From a virus: DNA of 64,000 bases. Position 1 is the stretch's first letter. The number at the start of each line of letters is the position of its first letter. The DNA is taken from the IMG/VR virus record IMGVR_UViG_3300048591_000147, positions 64,001 through 128,000 of that record; one strand, written 5' to 3'. A program made the position numbers and the translations under genes. The notes below the pieces were generated by a model. It saw nothing but the letters and a program-made list of their open reading frames with translations, was not told where the DNA came from and did not search any database. Shown here in pieces: positions 53,409 through 61,022 of this stretch.

Positions 53409-53605
53409 TCTTCTACTCCACACGCCTTGATGAACTTCGCTTTATCGAAATTCGGATTGGTGGCTGCTAAATCATCAGCCAATCCCGGAATGAAATTAAA
53501 ATCAAACTGGTTGAGGAAATTTCCAGAACCGTATCGGGTTATGCCTGTGCGCACTGCTGACATCTGCAATGCAATAAACTCGAAGTGTTGCCGACTCATC
53601 TTCAT
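53405..53605 (-). CDS. Hypothetical 66-aa protein
   Basis: Minus strand, AGGATATATC before ATG 53605. First protein gene of the leftward operon, downstream of a tRNA-like leader. Unknown. Confidence 0.6.
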   Translation of the reverse strand: MKMSRQHFEFIALQMSAVRTGITRYGSGNFLNQFDFNFIPGLADDLAATNPNFDKAKFIKACGVEE

Positions 53606-53632
53606 GATATATCCTATTGATCTAAAAAGGAA

Positions 53633-53785
53633 GGGGCTGGCAGGATTCGAACCTACTAGTATCTCTCGCCTTGTAAGGTGAGCGCAAAACTGTCCATCAG
53701 TCGGAAAGATCCCTCATTATGCTATGAGTTATCATATCGAGTAGAACGTGATCAGCGCCCTACTGTTTCCTCCGACATCAGCCCC
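53633..53785 (-). ncRNA. tRNA-like structured RNA (about 153 nt)
   Basis: GGGGCTG at its 5' end pairs with CAGCCCC at its 3' end, next to a canonical T arm (GTAGG, TTCGAAT, CCTGC) and a CTTACAA loop as in tRNA-Val(UAC). About 75 extra nt lie in the 5' half. The ends resemble those of tmRNA, but it is far too short and no tag frame is evident. Transcription would begin about 7 nt upstream from a TTCAG promoter. Confidence 0.5.
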
Positions 53786-53798
53786 GTTGTTGAGATGA

Positions 53799-53830
53799 AC
53801 TATACCATAGTTACCTGAACACAAGCTGAA
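53799..53830 (-). promoter_or_regulatory. Leftward tandem-TTCAG promoter
   Basis: TTCAG pair (CTGAA at 53815 and 53826), 10-nt gap, TATAGT (53799-53804). It drives the tRNA-like RNA and the leftward operon. Confidence 0.7.
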
Positions 53831-53837
53831 CAAGACA

Positions 53838-53869
53838 TTCAGGAATCATTCATATTAGTGTGGTATAAT
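53838..53869 (+). promoter_or_regulatory. Tandem-TTCAG promoter
   Basis: TTCAG 53838, TTCAT 53849, 10-nt gap, TATAAT 53864-53869; divergent from the leftward promoter at 53830. Confidence 0.7.
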
Positions 53870-53913
53870 GCGCCGAAATCATCAAGTACGCTACAAAGAC
53901 CCGGAGAATACAA

Positions 53914-54231
53914 ATGTCCAATAATTTTGTCTATCGTGTGATGCGCAATGCTGACAGCACCGAAGGTCGTGGCCCCATGATCTATGTCGTCACATTCGAA
54001 ACCTTTGCTGCTGCAAATGCCTACGTCATGCACAAAGGTTCGCCATATGGTCACAAACTCACCGCTTCTCGCAACACAGACGGTGATAAATGGTCGTATG
54101 ATGGGTGGTATGATGTTCACAAGGATGAAGTGTTGCAAGAGTATGACATCGAACAAGTGAAAAAGAACCTAGCAGAATTGAGGCAGATTGAAGAGCGTGC
54201 AGCAGTCTTGCGCGCACTGACCAAGCTGTAA
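53914..54231 (+). CDS. Hypothetical 105-aa protein
   Basis: Alpha/beta N-terminal half, charged helix at the end (LAELRQIEERAAVLRAL). CCCGGAG site. Upstream of the ligase in the same unit. Unknown. Confidence 0.65.
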   Translation: MSNNFVYRVMRNADSTEGRGPMIYVVTFETFAAANAYVMHKGSPYGHKLTASRNTDGDKWSYDGWYDVHKDEVLQEYDIEQVKKNLAELRQIEERAAVLRALTKL

Positions 54232-54265
54232 TATACTACCAATCCAACATTAGAGAATTACACAA

Positions 54266-55003
54266 ATGAGTGAAATGATCGCCTTTCCATCCATCGAATC
54301 TTTGCGCCATGTTGTCAAAGGCACGGAAATTCGTTGCAAAATCAATAACTTGCAGTTGCCCAAGGTCGAGTACATTGGCACTGTCAAGCTCCATGGCAGC
54401 AATGCGTCTGTGCGATTCACTGCGGATGGCCAGATCATCCCACAATCTCGCAACCGTGTGCTGAGCGTTGGCGATGACAATTTCGGCTTTGCCGCATTCG
54501 TTGAAAAGAACAAACCACTTTTCAAGCATTTCCAAGACATCATTCCCGAAAATGAATTCACAGTTTACGGTGAGTGGTGTGGTGGTAGTGTTCAACCCAA
54601 GGTAGCATTGGAGCAATTGGAAAAGCATTTTGTCATCTTTTCCATCTTGATTGATGGTGTCATGTGCCCAGTGGTGCTGGGTGGTGATGTGTTTGTCTGG
54701 AATGAAGCTGGAATCTGGTGTGTCAGTCAAATTCCAACGTATAAGATCACAGTCGATTTCAGTCGTCCAGAAGATGTGGTTGATGAACTGACCGGTCTTA
54801 CCATCGCTGTAGAAAAGGAATGTCCATGGGGTAAATTCCGTGTGCAGAAGGATTTCAACAATACTTGCACCATTAACAATGGTAATATCACATGGGATAA
54901 TGATATTGCGGATTGCAAACTAAAGGATGAAATAGAATCAAAGATTATCCGATATGTCCAAGCAAATAACTTGCTTAGTAAGAGAATTACCATTTCTGTT
55001 TGA
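54266..55003 (+). CDS. RNA ligase, Rnl2 type, N-terminal part (split gene)
   Basis: 245 aa. Motif I KLHGSN (Lys41), motif III VYGEW (100-104), motif IIIa HFVIF (121-125), then VEKECPWGKF (182-191), where family members continue into motif IV. Here the reading frame runs into unrelated Asn-rich sequence and stops. Motifs IV and V are in the separate gene at 56021. A GIY-YIG gene in opposite orientation fills the gap. Rnl2-type enzymes seal nicks in duplex RNA. Confidence 0.85.
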   Translation: MSEMIAFPSIESLRHVVKGTEIRCKINNLQLPKVEYIGTVKLHGSNASVRFTADGQIIPQSRNRVLSVGDDNFGFAAFVEKNKPLFKHFQDIIPENEFTVYGEWCGGSVQPKVALEQLEKHFVIFSILIDGVMCPVVLGGDVFVWNEAGIWCVSQIPTYKITVDFSRPEDVVDELTGLTIAVEKECPWGKFRVQKDFNNTCTINNGNITWDNDIADCKLKDEIESKIIRYVQANNLLSKRITISV

Positions 55004-56006
55004 TAAAGGTATATTCATTATACTGAATTTCATCAGGATGGCGCAACAATCGTTTAATTGTCTTATCATTGGCTCCAAGTTTGGTAAGAAACTTCCCAAT
55101 GCTGATAATGGTAAACTCGCTATTATCAGCATTGTTTTTTACTATGTACTTGTTTGATGATAATGGAGCATATTCACCGCTGACGAATCTATCATCTAAT
55201 ACTGACATGCGACATACTTGATTGTTTATATTTCTAACAGTCATCATTTTCTGGCGCATATTACTCAATTTCTGTTTTGTTTCTTCTGAATGTTTCATGC
55301 CTTTATTATGATGCTTGAATATTTCACTAGAATACTCAGAAGTTTTGATTCTACATTTGTTACCACGCACATCAAATACAGTAACATATCCTTTGGAATG
55401 TCCTACAAGATTAGGATTACTTGCAAATTCAGAATTATTAACCAATATCTTGTTGCCGCTTGTGATATCTAACGCCACAACCTTGTTAGTATTACACGGT
55501 ATCATATATGAACTATCAAAGTCTTCACTCGTTATCTGCCGTATGATACCGTTATTGGTATCGAACACTTTGAATTTACCTTTGGTAATACCAACATACC
55601 CATCCGTAGACTCACCAGTTTTAACTATCTCCGGTTTCATGGTAGTTGTGTTCAACATCAATCGATTATTCTTGTTCCTACTATGCTGAAGACTGCATGA
55701 AAATCCTCTAGAAGTTTGTTTTGCTTTATTATAGAATGATGGGTTAGTATCTACATTGAATCTTTTATGTAAACGAATCTCCAAGTTCAATGCTTTAGTT
55801 TTTTCTGTAGTTGTGTATAGTACAATATATTTGTAGTGTGATCTATTGGTTAATTGATCTTTTACAAATTCTTTGTCCTTGGATGATGAAAAATATTTAA
55901 CTCCCAAGTCATTGACAGGTAACACATTTGATGGTATGCTTCTGTATCCATAGTAATGTTTACCAAGTAATTTATTGGTAATGCGATACACATAATAAAT
56001 TCTCAT
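54987..56006 (-). CDS. GIY-YIG homing endonuclease interrupting the ligase gene
   Basis: 339 aa. GIY-YIG domain (YYVYRITNKLLGKHYYGYRS, then Arg and Glu), a NUMOD3-like HSEETKQKLSNMRQKM (about 235-250) and repeated DNA-binding linkers (VFDTNNGIIRQITSEDF, VFDVRGNKCRIKTSEY). Antisense to the ligase; its stop overlaps the N-part's last codons. GGAGAG site. Confidence 0.85.
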   Translation of the reverse strand: MRIYYVYRITNKLLGKHYYGYRSIPSNVLPVNDLGVKYFSSSKDKEFVKDQLTNRSHYKYIVLYTTTEKTKALNLEIRLHKRFNVDTNPSFYNKAKQTSRGFSCSLQHSRNKNNRLMLNTTTMKPEIVKTGESTDGYVGITKGKFKVFDTNNGIIRQITSEDFDSSYMIPCNTNKVVALDITSGNKILVNNSEFASNPNLVGHSKGYVTVFDVRGNKCRIKTSEYSSEIFKHHNKGMKHSEETKQKLSNMRQKMMTVRNINNQVCRMSVLDDRFVSGEYAPLSSNKYIVKNNADNSEFTIISIGKFLTKLGANDKTIKRLLRHPDEIQYNEYTFIKQKW

Positions 56007-56020
56007 CTAGGACTCTCCAT

Positions 56021-56470
56021 ATGCAAATTTGTATAACGAAAATTGATGAAACTCCCGTCAACATACCTATTTATAGCTTTTCCAATTTTATCGGTGAAGG
56101 CATTGTGTGGGCACCAGTGGATAACAGCCTACCATTTGAAATGTGGTTCAAGACCAAGGGCTTGGAGCATAAGAAGGGAGCGAAGGCACCAAAGGTTGAA
56201 GTGGCCCCAGAAGTCATGCAGACGCAACGTGAGCTAGCAGAAAAGCTGTTGCCTGACTGGCGGTTGGAACAAGGTATCAGTGTCCTGCGCGAGCGTGGGT
56301 TGGATATTGAGCCCAAGAATATTGGTGTATATCTACAGTGGATCAGTGAAGACATTCTGAAAGAGGAACAGGATGTGATGGCTGCAAATGGTGTGGAGTG
56401 GAAAAAGATCAATCCTATCGTACTCCAACGTGCTCGCCAGCACATTCTGGAACTCTGTAAGAAGTTCTGA
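56021..56470 (+). CDS. RNA ligase, Rnl2 type, C-terminal part (split gene)
   Basis: 149 aa. After 20 novel residues it enters NFIGEGIVWAP (motif IV, Glu26) and FKTKG (motif V, 43-47), followed by the helical C-terminal domain. It lacks motif I, so it can work only together with the product of 54266. Start at ATG 56021; weak site GACTCTCC upstream. Confidence 0.8.
   Translation: MQICITKIDETPVNIPIYSFSNFIGEGIVWAPVDNSLPFEMWFKTKGLEHKKGAKAPKVEVAPEVMQTQRELAEKLLPDWRLEQGISVLRERGLDIEPKNIGVYLQWISEDILKEEQDVMAANGVEWKKINPIVLQRARQHILELCKKF
56068..56075 (-). promoter_or_regulatory. T4-late-type promoter within ligase C-part
   Basis: TATAAATA on the minus strand, 62 nt upstream of the GIY-YIG start and inside the coding region of 56021. 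Confidence 0.55.
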
Positions 56471-56503
56471 TTCAGCAACCATTCAGGATGGATAGGCTAT
56501 CAT
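56471..56503 (+). promoter_or_regulatory. Tandem-TTCAG promoter
   Basis: TTCAG 56471 and 56482, 11-nt gap, TATCAT 56498-56503; drives 56535. Confidence 0.7.
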
Positions 56504-56534
56504 GCTATCCATCCTGAACACATAGAGAAATCCG

Positions 56535-56744
56535 ATGTATATCGTACTGGAACGCGAAGTAGATCACGACGGGGAGAGTGGTAACAATCGTTGTCTAGGT
56601 GATACGTTTGGCCCATTTGCCACATATGAGGGGGCGTCAATATTCGCTGACTACAAGTCCGATCTCTCATCCAACAAAACCATTTGTGGTCAACATTACA
56701 TGGACTATTGTGTAATTGAACTGACCCACCCAAAGGTAGACTGA
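56535..56744 (+). CDS. Hypothetical 69-aa protein
   Basis: MYIVLEREVDHDGES... beta-rich with three Cys. Start 1 nt before the next gene's operon. Unknown. Confidence 0.6.
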   Translation: MYIVLEREVDHDGESGNNRCLGDTFGPFATYEGASIFADYKSDLSSNKTICGQHYMDYCVIELTHPKVD

Positions 56745-56745
56745 A

Positions 56746-57249
56746 ATGACTGACCTGACCGATCTTGACTATGCTTTCATTCTGTGCTTCAAACAGTGCA
56801 ACCATGACAATGCTACGCTGTTGCGCAGGTTGATGGCTGAACAGGCTGAATGGGCAGGCATACCAGTCAGTTCCATTGGTGTCAATGATGTTGCATACAT
56901 GATCAATGGGACCGTGGCACGTCTAGGGATTCTCAGTGATTATTACAAAATCCATCGCTGGTATGATGGTATGCGAACGGATGCACTGTCCAACCAGATT
57001 TCTGGCTACAATCCCATGAATGCTATCTTTGATGAACTGGAAACGCCAGATCATTATAAGGTATTGGCAGAGTTTTACATTCGCCACATTCTGAGCTTTG
57101 CAGATGCCATCCGATGGACAATGGCCAAAGACATTCCCGGTCTGGCTGAATATCGTGAAGCTCACAAGGAAAAATATCCTATCCGAGCACTTGACAAACT
57201 TGTGGATGCTGATAGTATTACATCACACAAGCAAGAGCAGGCATCATGA
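56746..57249 (+). CDS. Hypothetical 167-aa helical protein
   Basis: All-helical composition, many Met/Tyr; no motif recognised. ATGA overlap with the next gene. Confidence 0.65.
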   Translation: MTDLTDLDYAFILCFKQCNHDNATLLRRLMAEQAEWAGIPVSSIGVNDVAYMINGTVARLGILSDYYKIHRWYDGMRTDALSNQISGYNPMNAIFDELETPDHYKVLAEFYIRHILSFADAIRWTMAKDIPGLAEYREAHKEKYPIRALDKLVDADSITSHKQEQAS

Positions 57250-57413
57250 AACTCCAACATTGGACCACCTACGAAAGAAAGCCTGCCGTATCTATTGACA
57301 GGGATGATGGTGTGTATGTTACTACCATATACGGCGAAAAAGGTGCCGATGATCTGTTGAAGCTGGCTGCCATCCTGTTGGTTGAACACATGCACGCAAA
57401 TGGAGTAAGATAA
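57246..57413 (+). CDS. Hypothetical 55-aa protein
   Basis: Coupled to both neighbours. Beta hairpin then a hydrophobic helix (LLKLAAILLVEHMHA). Unknown. Confidence 0.6.
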   Translation: MKLQHWTTYERKPAVSIDRDDGVYVTTIYGEKGADDLLKLAAILLVEHMHANGVR

Positions 57414-57628
57414 TGTTTCCACCGATGGTCTTGATAGCTGTTCTTTGTGTCAGTCTATTCTTTCTTGGCGTATGGATGGTAAAGCTCAAGAATGACGATG
57501 GCGCTGAACGGCTGGAATCCAAAAACGTAATTTTATTCTCCGCACCACTGTTGTTTTTCTGCAACGGTGGTGTTGTTTTTATGCCACACCAACAAAATAA
57601 TACCACATTTCTGAGACAATTGCTTTAA
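57413..57628 (+). CDS. Membrane peptide, 71 aa, running through a terminator
   Basis: TAATG start. N-terminal hydrophobic helix (VLIAVLCVSLFFLGVWMV). The second half is encoded by the 20-nt box and terminator hairpin, so this end may be fortuitous. Confidence 0.5.
   Translation: MFPPMVLIAVLCVSLFFLGVWMVKLKNDDGAERLESKNVILFSAPLLFFCNGGVVFMPHQQNNTTFLRQLL
57520..57539 (+). repeat. 20-nt box CAAAAACGTAATTTTATTCT, copy 3
   Basis: Exact copy of 804 and 34260, immediately before a terminator. Confidence 0.75.
57543..57580 (+). terminator. Rho-independent terminator
   Basis: CACCACTGTTG / CAACGGTGGTG stem (one wobble) followed by TTGTTTTT. Confidence 0.75.
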
Positions 57629-57670
57629 CAATCAATGACATAGCATCACAAAACATCTGCAATATTGTTG

Positions 57671-57698
57671 TTGACAGTGCTCTGTAATGGTGTATAAT
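57671..57698 (+). promoter_or_regulatory. Sigma70-like promoter
   Basis: TTGACA 57671-57676, 16-nt spacer, TATAAT 57693-57698. Confidence 0.75.
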
Positions 57699-57738
57699 AC
57701 ATTACATCAACCAGCAACTACACTCAAAGGACCAGACG

Positions 57739-58134
57739 ATGAACAAGTCAGTCAGCAGCAATCTCCACTCACCTGAGAATAAGCTGTTCGGTTTGAACCT
57801 TCGTCTGAGCGATGGTAAGACCTATCATATCCCAGTGTATGAGCGAAATGTGCGAACCCACAATGGTGGTGTAGCATACACCTTCAACGTGCTGGAACGT
57901 TCCAGTACGAATCATCACAACATCATCTTCACCAACATGGTTGGATCATTCTCACCGTGCCACGCATGTGATGGTGACGATGCAAAGCGTCAAGTGTTGG
58001 AACATCTGGCAATGAAACCGGGTGACACTGACGATGAATTCTTCGAAGGATATTCGAAAGAACAATTGGATTTTGTCGATGACTTCAGCGATGAAATCAA
58101 GACGCTTGCTTGGGATCGCTACGGAGAAGGTTGA
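57739..58134 (+). CDS. Hypothetical 131-aa protein
   Basis: Beta-rich N-terminal half, acidic C-terminal tail (DTDDEFFEGYSKEQLDFVDD). Single-gene unit with own terminator. Unknown. Confidence 0.65.
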   Translation: MNKSVSSNLHSPENKLFGLNLRLSDGKTYHIPVYERNVRTHNGGVAYTFNVLERSSTNHHNIIFTNMVGSFSPCHACDGDDAKRQVLEHLAMKPGDTDDEFFEGYSKEQLDFVDDFSDEIKTLAWDRYGEG

Positions 58135-58152
58135 ATCGTCTAGGGATCATGG

Positions 58153-58182
58153 GGGGTTGGGTGGCTGAAGATGCCCAACCCC
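58153..58182 (+). terminator. Probable terminator hairpin
   Basis: GGGGTTGGG / CCCAACCCC stem; no T tract. Confidence 0.6.
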
Positions 58183-58184
58183 GA

Positions 58185-58217
58185 ATTGTATCACAGCCAA
58201 CCTGAACGGTAGCTGAA
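58185..58217 (-). promoter_or_regulatory. Leftward tandem-TTCAG promoter
   Basis: TTCAG pair (CTGAA at 58202 and 58213), 11-nt gap, TACAAT (58185-58190). It points at the terminator and the gene at 57739. Confidence 0.65.
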
Positions 58218-58359
58218 TGAAATAATCATGTGACAACCTGTTACAATCCTGTGCGGTGTCAGGATTAAGGAAAGTCAACAACCAGCATCATACTCCAATC
58301 GAATTGAGAGCACAAGTAGAAAATATCAGCCGTGCTGAATCTTACTTGTAAGATAATGC

Positions 58360-58402
58360 TTGACGTATAAACAATTATAAGGTAAAATGGGTGCGTGGTC
58401 GG
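58360..58402 (+). promoter_or_regulatory. Early-type promoter with GGGTGCGTGGTCGG block
   Basis: TTGACG 58360-58365, 17-nt spacer, TAAAAT 58383-58388, block 58389-58402; shared 20-nt leader motif at 58422-58441. Confidence 0.8.
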
Positions 58403-58446
58403 AGGAAGTGGTGCACAAGATGTGTGGTAAAAATACAACACATTTG

Positions 58447-58478
58447 TTCAGCTAGCATTCAGCTTCATACTGTATAAT
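58447..58478 (+). promoter_or_regulatory. Tandem-TTCAG promoter
   Basis: TTCAG 58447 and 58458, 10-nt gap, TATAAT 58473-58478. Confidence 0.75.
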
Positions 58479-58504
58479 TGTTTTATCAAATAAGGAGAGC
58501 GGTC

Positions 58505-58756
58505 ATGGATTGGAAGTATTCGATGCTCGGTATCTGGCACATTGGCACCATGTGTGGGATTGACAAGGGCCGTACAGCTAGCATTGAAGTCCATGGCAGT
58601 GGTGAAGCTGACACGGGTGGCTTTTGCATGCTCAACCGTTTCCCGAAGATCGGTGACAAAACCATTGGCCATTGGTCCATTGAACGACTCTACTGCGATT
58701 CACTGGAAAAAGCCAAGACGATTGGTCGCCACTGGGTGGAGAATGGCATCCTCTAA
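58505..58756 (+). CDS. Hypothetical 83-aa protein
   Basis: Start ATG 58505 after GGAGAG. Beta-rich, Gly/Trp-containing. Unknown. Confidence 0.65.
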   Translation: MDWKYSMLGIWHIGTMCGIDKGRTASIEVHGSGEADTGGFCMLNRFPKIGDKTIGHWSIERLYCDSLEKAKTIGRHWVENGIL

Positions 58757-58766
58757 AGCCGATTTG

Positions 58767-58798
58767 TTCAGCCAGCGTTCAGGTTGATCCCGTATAAT
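58767..58798 (+). promoter_or_regulatory. Tandem-TTCAG promoter
   Basis: TTCAG 58767 and 58778, 10-nt gap, TATAAT 58793-58798. Confidence 0.8.
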
Positions 58799-58825
58799 AC
58801 AATTCAACAACAACGGAGAGCGAAC

Positions 58826-59182
58826 ATGAACCCCATCGAACAATATGGCAACGTGGTTTCCGGTATCCTCGCCACCACGTATCCGAAGCCTGATGCAGTC
58901 GTAGGTGATGAGGCAACCATCCTGAATGGTCGTGATCGTGAACCCGCCAAGATCGTCGAGATCATCCGTCGAAAGGATGGCCGCAAGATCATCGGTTACT
59001 TGCTGCAACAATTCAAGTGGACCATGGACTCGGAGTCTGAAGGCTACGCCAAAGAGATCCACTGGGACCAACCGTCAGGCGAGCCAAGGGTTTATGCGGT
59101 GGTCACCCATGGTAAGCTGAAGGGCACGGTGAAAGGGGCTTACATTGGCAAGGCAAACCCCTTCTATGACCGATCATTCTAA
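58826..59182 (+). CDS. Hypothetical 118-aa protein
   Basis: DAVVGDEATILNGRDREPAKIVEIIRRKDG looks like an SH3/KOW-like barrel start. ACGGAGAG site. Unknown. Confidence 0.65.
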   Translation: MNPIEQYGNVVSGILATTYPKPDAVVGDEATILNGRDREPAKIVEIIRRKDGRKIIGYLLQQFKWTMDSESEGYAKEIHWDQPSGEPRVYAVVTHGKLKGTVKGAYIGKANPFYDRSF

Positions 59183-59389
59183 CGGAAGAAGCGCCCTTCG
59201 GGGCGCTTTCTTTTTTGCCCAACGATGCTTCCGACCTCCAGCCCATTTTAGCATATCATTCCTGAACGCATGATGAATGGGGTATCCATCTGGGTGATCT
59301 TCCCATTTGGAACCCCATTCAGGTACAGATGTTCGCGGTTCCCCCAACATCACTCTATCAGTCTGTCGATAGAGGTACTTCATAATCAT
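59174..59389 (-). CDS. Possible minus-strand gene (71 aa)
   Basis: MIMKYLYRQTDRVMLGEPRTSVPEW... looks protein-like, but the frame runs across a leftward promoter block and a terminator, and no ribosome-binding site is visible. Low confidence. Confidence 0.35.
   Translation of the reverse strand: MIMKYLYRQTDRVMLGEPRTSVPEWGSKWEDHPDGYPIHHAFRNDMLKWAGGRKHRWAKKKAPRRALLPLE
59189..59216 (+). terminator. Rho-independent terminator
   Basis: AAGCGCCC / GGGCGCTT stem, TTCG loop, T tract. Confidence 0.85.
59231..59277 (-). promoter_or_regulatory. Leftward TTCAG promoter with G-rich block
   Basis: CTGAA 59262 plus degenerate ATGAA 59273, 11-nt gap, TAAAAT (59245-59250), GGGCTGGAGGTCGG (59231-59244). Confidence 0.65.
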
Positions 59390-59581
59390 TATTTTTTTAT
59401 ATTCCTAATTTATAGTGGTTCGTCCAGTCAAAGACTGTTACCTTAGTCAGGTCCAAGTCATGTTCTATGCCCTCCATTCTGTCTTTAGTGGGTTCATTTA
59501 TTACATTTTAGGCGAGTATCGCAGACTATGTAAGTTTGATTAGAGGTTAGAAGACACTTTCTCCTTGGTGGGTGTGTGTGT
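59390..59581 (-). other. Gene-poor segment
   Basis: No plus-strand gene. On the minus strand there is a 26-codon frame (MEGIEHDLDLTKVTVFDW...) and an AAGGAG-GTG start that stops after five codons. Possibly decayed leftward genes. Confidence 0.35.
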
Positions 59582-59609
59582 TGCTTTAGTGTGGAGCCAG
59601 TATGACACC
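59582..59609 (-). repeat. 28-nt repeat, copy 2 (leftward promoter and leader)
   Basis: Exact copy of 44921-44948. TTCAG pair upstream on the minus strand (CTGAA at 59616 and 59627), -10 candidate CATACT. Confidence 0.65.
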
Positions 59610-59673
59610 ATCAAGCTGAACGGTTGCTGAACAAATTGTAATGTAAATCGTTGATTTCGTTACAATTCAGTGC

Positions 59674-59702
59674 TTGACTGCATAACATAATAGGTCTATT
59701 AT
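59674..59702 (+). promoter_or_regulatory. Sigma70-like promoter
   Basis: TTGACT 59674-59679, 17-nt spacer, TATTAT 59697-59702. Confidence 0.65.
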
Positions 59703-59727
59703 TCAATCATACCAAGTGGAGAACGAC

Positions 59728-60204
59728 ATGCGCAAGAATTACAAGGTTGGATATATCGGACGCAAGCCAGTATTTGTGTCGGTGGAATACGCCAATAACG
59801 CGCTGTCGATTACGGGTGTAGTCAATCCCAATCGCTGCGGCAATTGTGATAGCTGCGGGCAGATTGTCTCATCCCTGCCGGAGATTGACACGTTCACAGG
59901 TGAATGGACGCAAGCGGATATTAATCAACTGTTGTTCTATTGGGAACGCTGGCACCTGAACGATATGCGGGCAGGGTCGCAGGTACAAGAGGACTATTTG
60001 CGCAAGAATCCAGTTAGCGTGCGCTATCCTGAGTCGTATTATGTCAAGGCATCGGACGCACTGGCTGAGGCTGGTATTAACCCTGATGCTGATGGCTACA
60101 AGTATGGCAGCGCGTGGAAGTTTGAAGCTGTACCAGCTCGGGTGATTGCGTGGTTATTCTCTTTTGAGATGGCAGATGATCTGCCAGTAGTGTGGGCTAG
60201 ATGA
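59728..60204 (+). CDS. Hypothetical 158-aa protein with Cys cluster
   Basis: RCGNCDSCGQ (about 36-45) is a zinc-knuckle-like cluster. Rest alpha/beta. Start ATG 59728 after TGGAGAAC. Unknown. Confidence 0.65.
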   Translation: MRKNYKVGYIGRKPVFVSVEYANNALSITGVVNPNRCGNCDSCGQIVSSLPEIDTFTGEWTQADINQLLFYWERWHLNDMRAGSQVQEDYLRKNPVSVRYPESYYVKASDALAEAGINPDADGYKYGSAWKFEAVPARVIAWLFSFEMADDLPVVWAR

Positions 60205-60213
60205 CCAAAACTG

Positions 60214-60245
60214 TTCAGCAATCGTTCAGCTAAGTGATGTATAAT
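60214..60245 (+). promoter_or_regulatory. Tandem-TTCAG promoter
   Basis: TTCAG 60214 and 60225, 10-nt gap, TATAAT 60240-60245. Confidence 0.8.
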
Positions 60246-60271
60246 TCAATCATACCAACAAGGAACAGACC

Positions 60272-60517
60272 ATGAACTCCAGCGAACTCAAGCGCAACAT
60301 CGAACGTAACAATCCCGGTAGCCTGTTCTTTTCGCGTGGTGCCATGCAGAATGGCGGTGACACGATGCGCAACTATGGCGTCTGCACTGCAAAGATCATG
60401 ACCCCAGATGGTGAAAAAGAGGTATGGGAATTGTATCGCCGTCAAGCCACCCCACGGGGTTACACTAGCTCAGTGTATTGGGACAAGGCAACATTCAAAG
60501 TGGTCTACAAGGTCTGA
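60272..60517 (+). CDS. Hypothetical 81-aa protein
   Basis: AAGGAACA site. Basic, Asn/Arg-rich start and beta-rich end. Unknown. Confidence 0.65.
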   Translation: MNSSELKRNIERNNPGSLFFSRGAMQNGGDTMRNYGVCTAKIMTPDGEKEVWELYRRQATPRGYTSSVYWDKATFKVVYKV

Positions 60518-60549
60518 TTCAGCTAACGTTCAGGTTCTGAGCGTATAAT
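60518..60549 (+). promoter_or_regulatory. Tandem-TTCAG promoter
   Basis: TTCAG 60518 and 60529, 10-nt gap, TATAAT 60544-60549. Confidence 0.8.
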
Positions 60550-60577
60550 ACATTACATCAACCAAGGGAATGCAGCC

Positions 60578-60967
60578 ATGATCCTGAACACTGTCGAAGC
60601 CACCATCGCTTGCGAAGCTGCAACCACCATTCTGCTGGGGCATTTCCCGCATTTCATGGTCAATATTCGGGTGACGAGAATTCTTGGCGAGGTCGTTCAG
60701 TTCACCGTTGCCAACGTTCCCACCGAAAAGGATGCGCCCTATGGGATCATCCACAATGCATCCTTTCTGCTCAAAGGTCTGATCCAGACTGACCGCAAGG
60801 GAGCATACATGGAGAATCCGATTCTGTCTGGCCGTCACCTGAAGTTCCGCAAGATCAGCGGTTCCAGTGAAGCCGAAGTGTTGCAAAAGTTCGTGGCATG
60901 GTGTGTCAAGAACAAGGCGGAAATTCTCGCCATCGTCCCGAAACTTCGCGGGTATGAGGTCAGTTAA
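60578..60967 (+). CDS. Hypothetical 129-aa protein
   Basis: Alpha/beta; no motif recognised. Single-gene TTCAG unit. Confidence 0.65.
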   Translation: MILNTVEATIACEAATTILLGHFPHFMVNIRVTRILGEVVQFTVANVPTEKDAPYGIIHNASFLLKGLIQTDRKGAYMENPILSGRHLKFRKISGSSEAEVLQKFVAWCVKNKAEILAIVPKLRGYEVS

Positions 60968-60995
60968 GCTGGCGTTCAGGTTGTGGGGGTATAAT
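60964..60995 (+). promoter_or_regulatory. TTCAG-type promoter
   Basis: TTAAG 60964, TTCAG 60975, 10-nt gap, TATAAT 60990-60995. Confidence 0.7.
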
Positions 60996-61022
60996 ACAAC
61001 ACATACCAAGGGAGAACGCAAA

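Noticed and set aside
53633-53785. True tmRNA
   Set aside because: The ends resemble tmRNA, but 153 nt is too short, no ANDxxxALAA-type tag frame is present and CCA is not encoded.
54800-56100. Group I intron in the Rnl2-type ligase
   Set aside because: The interruption is almost filled by an opposite-strand endonuclease gene, both ligase parts have their own start or stop, and I could not find room or conserved core elements for a plus-strand intron.
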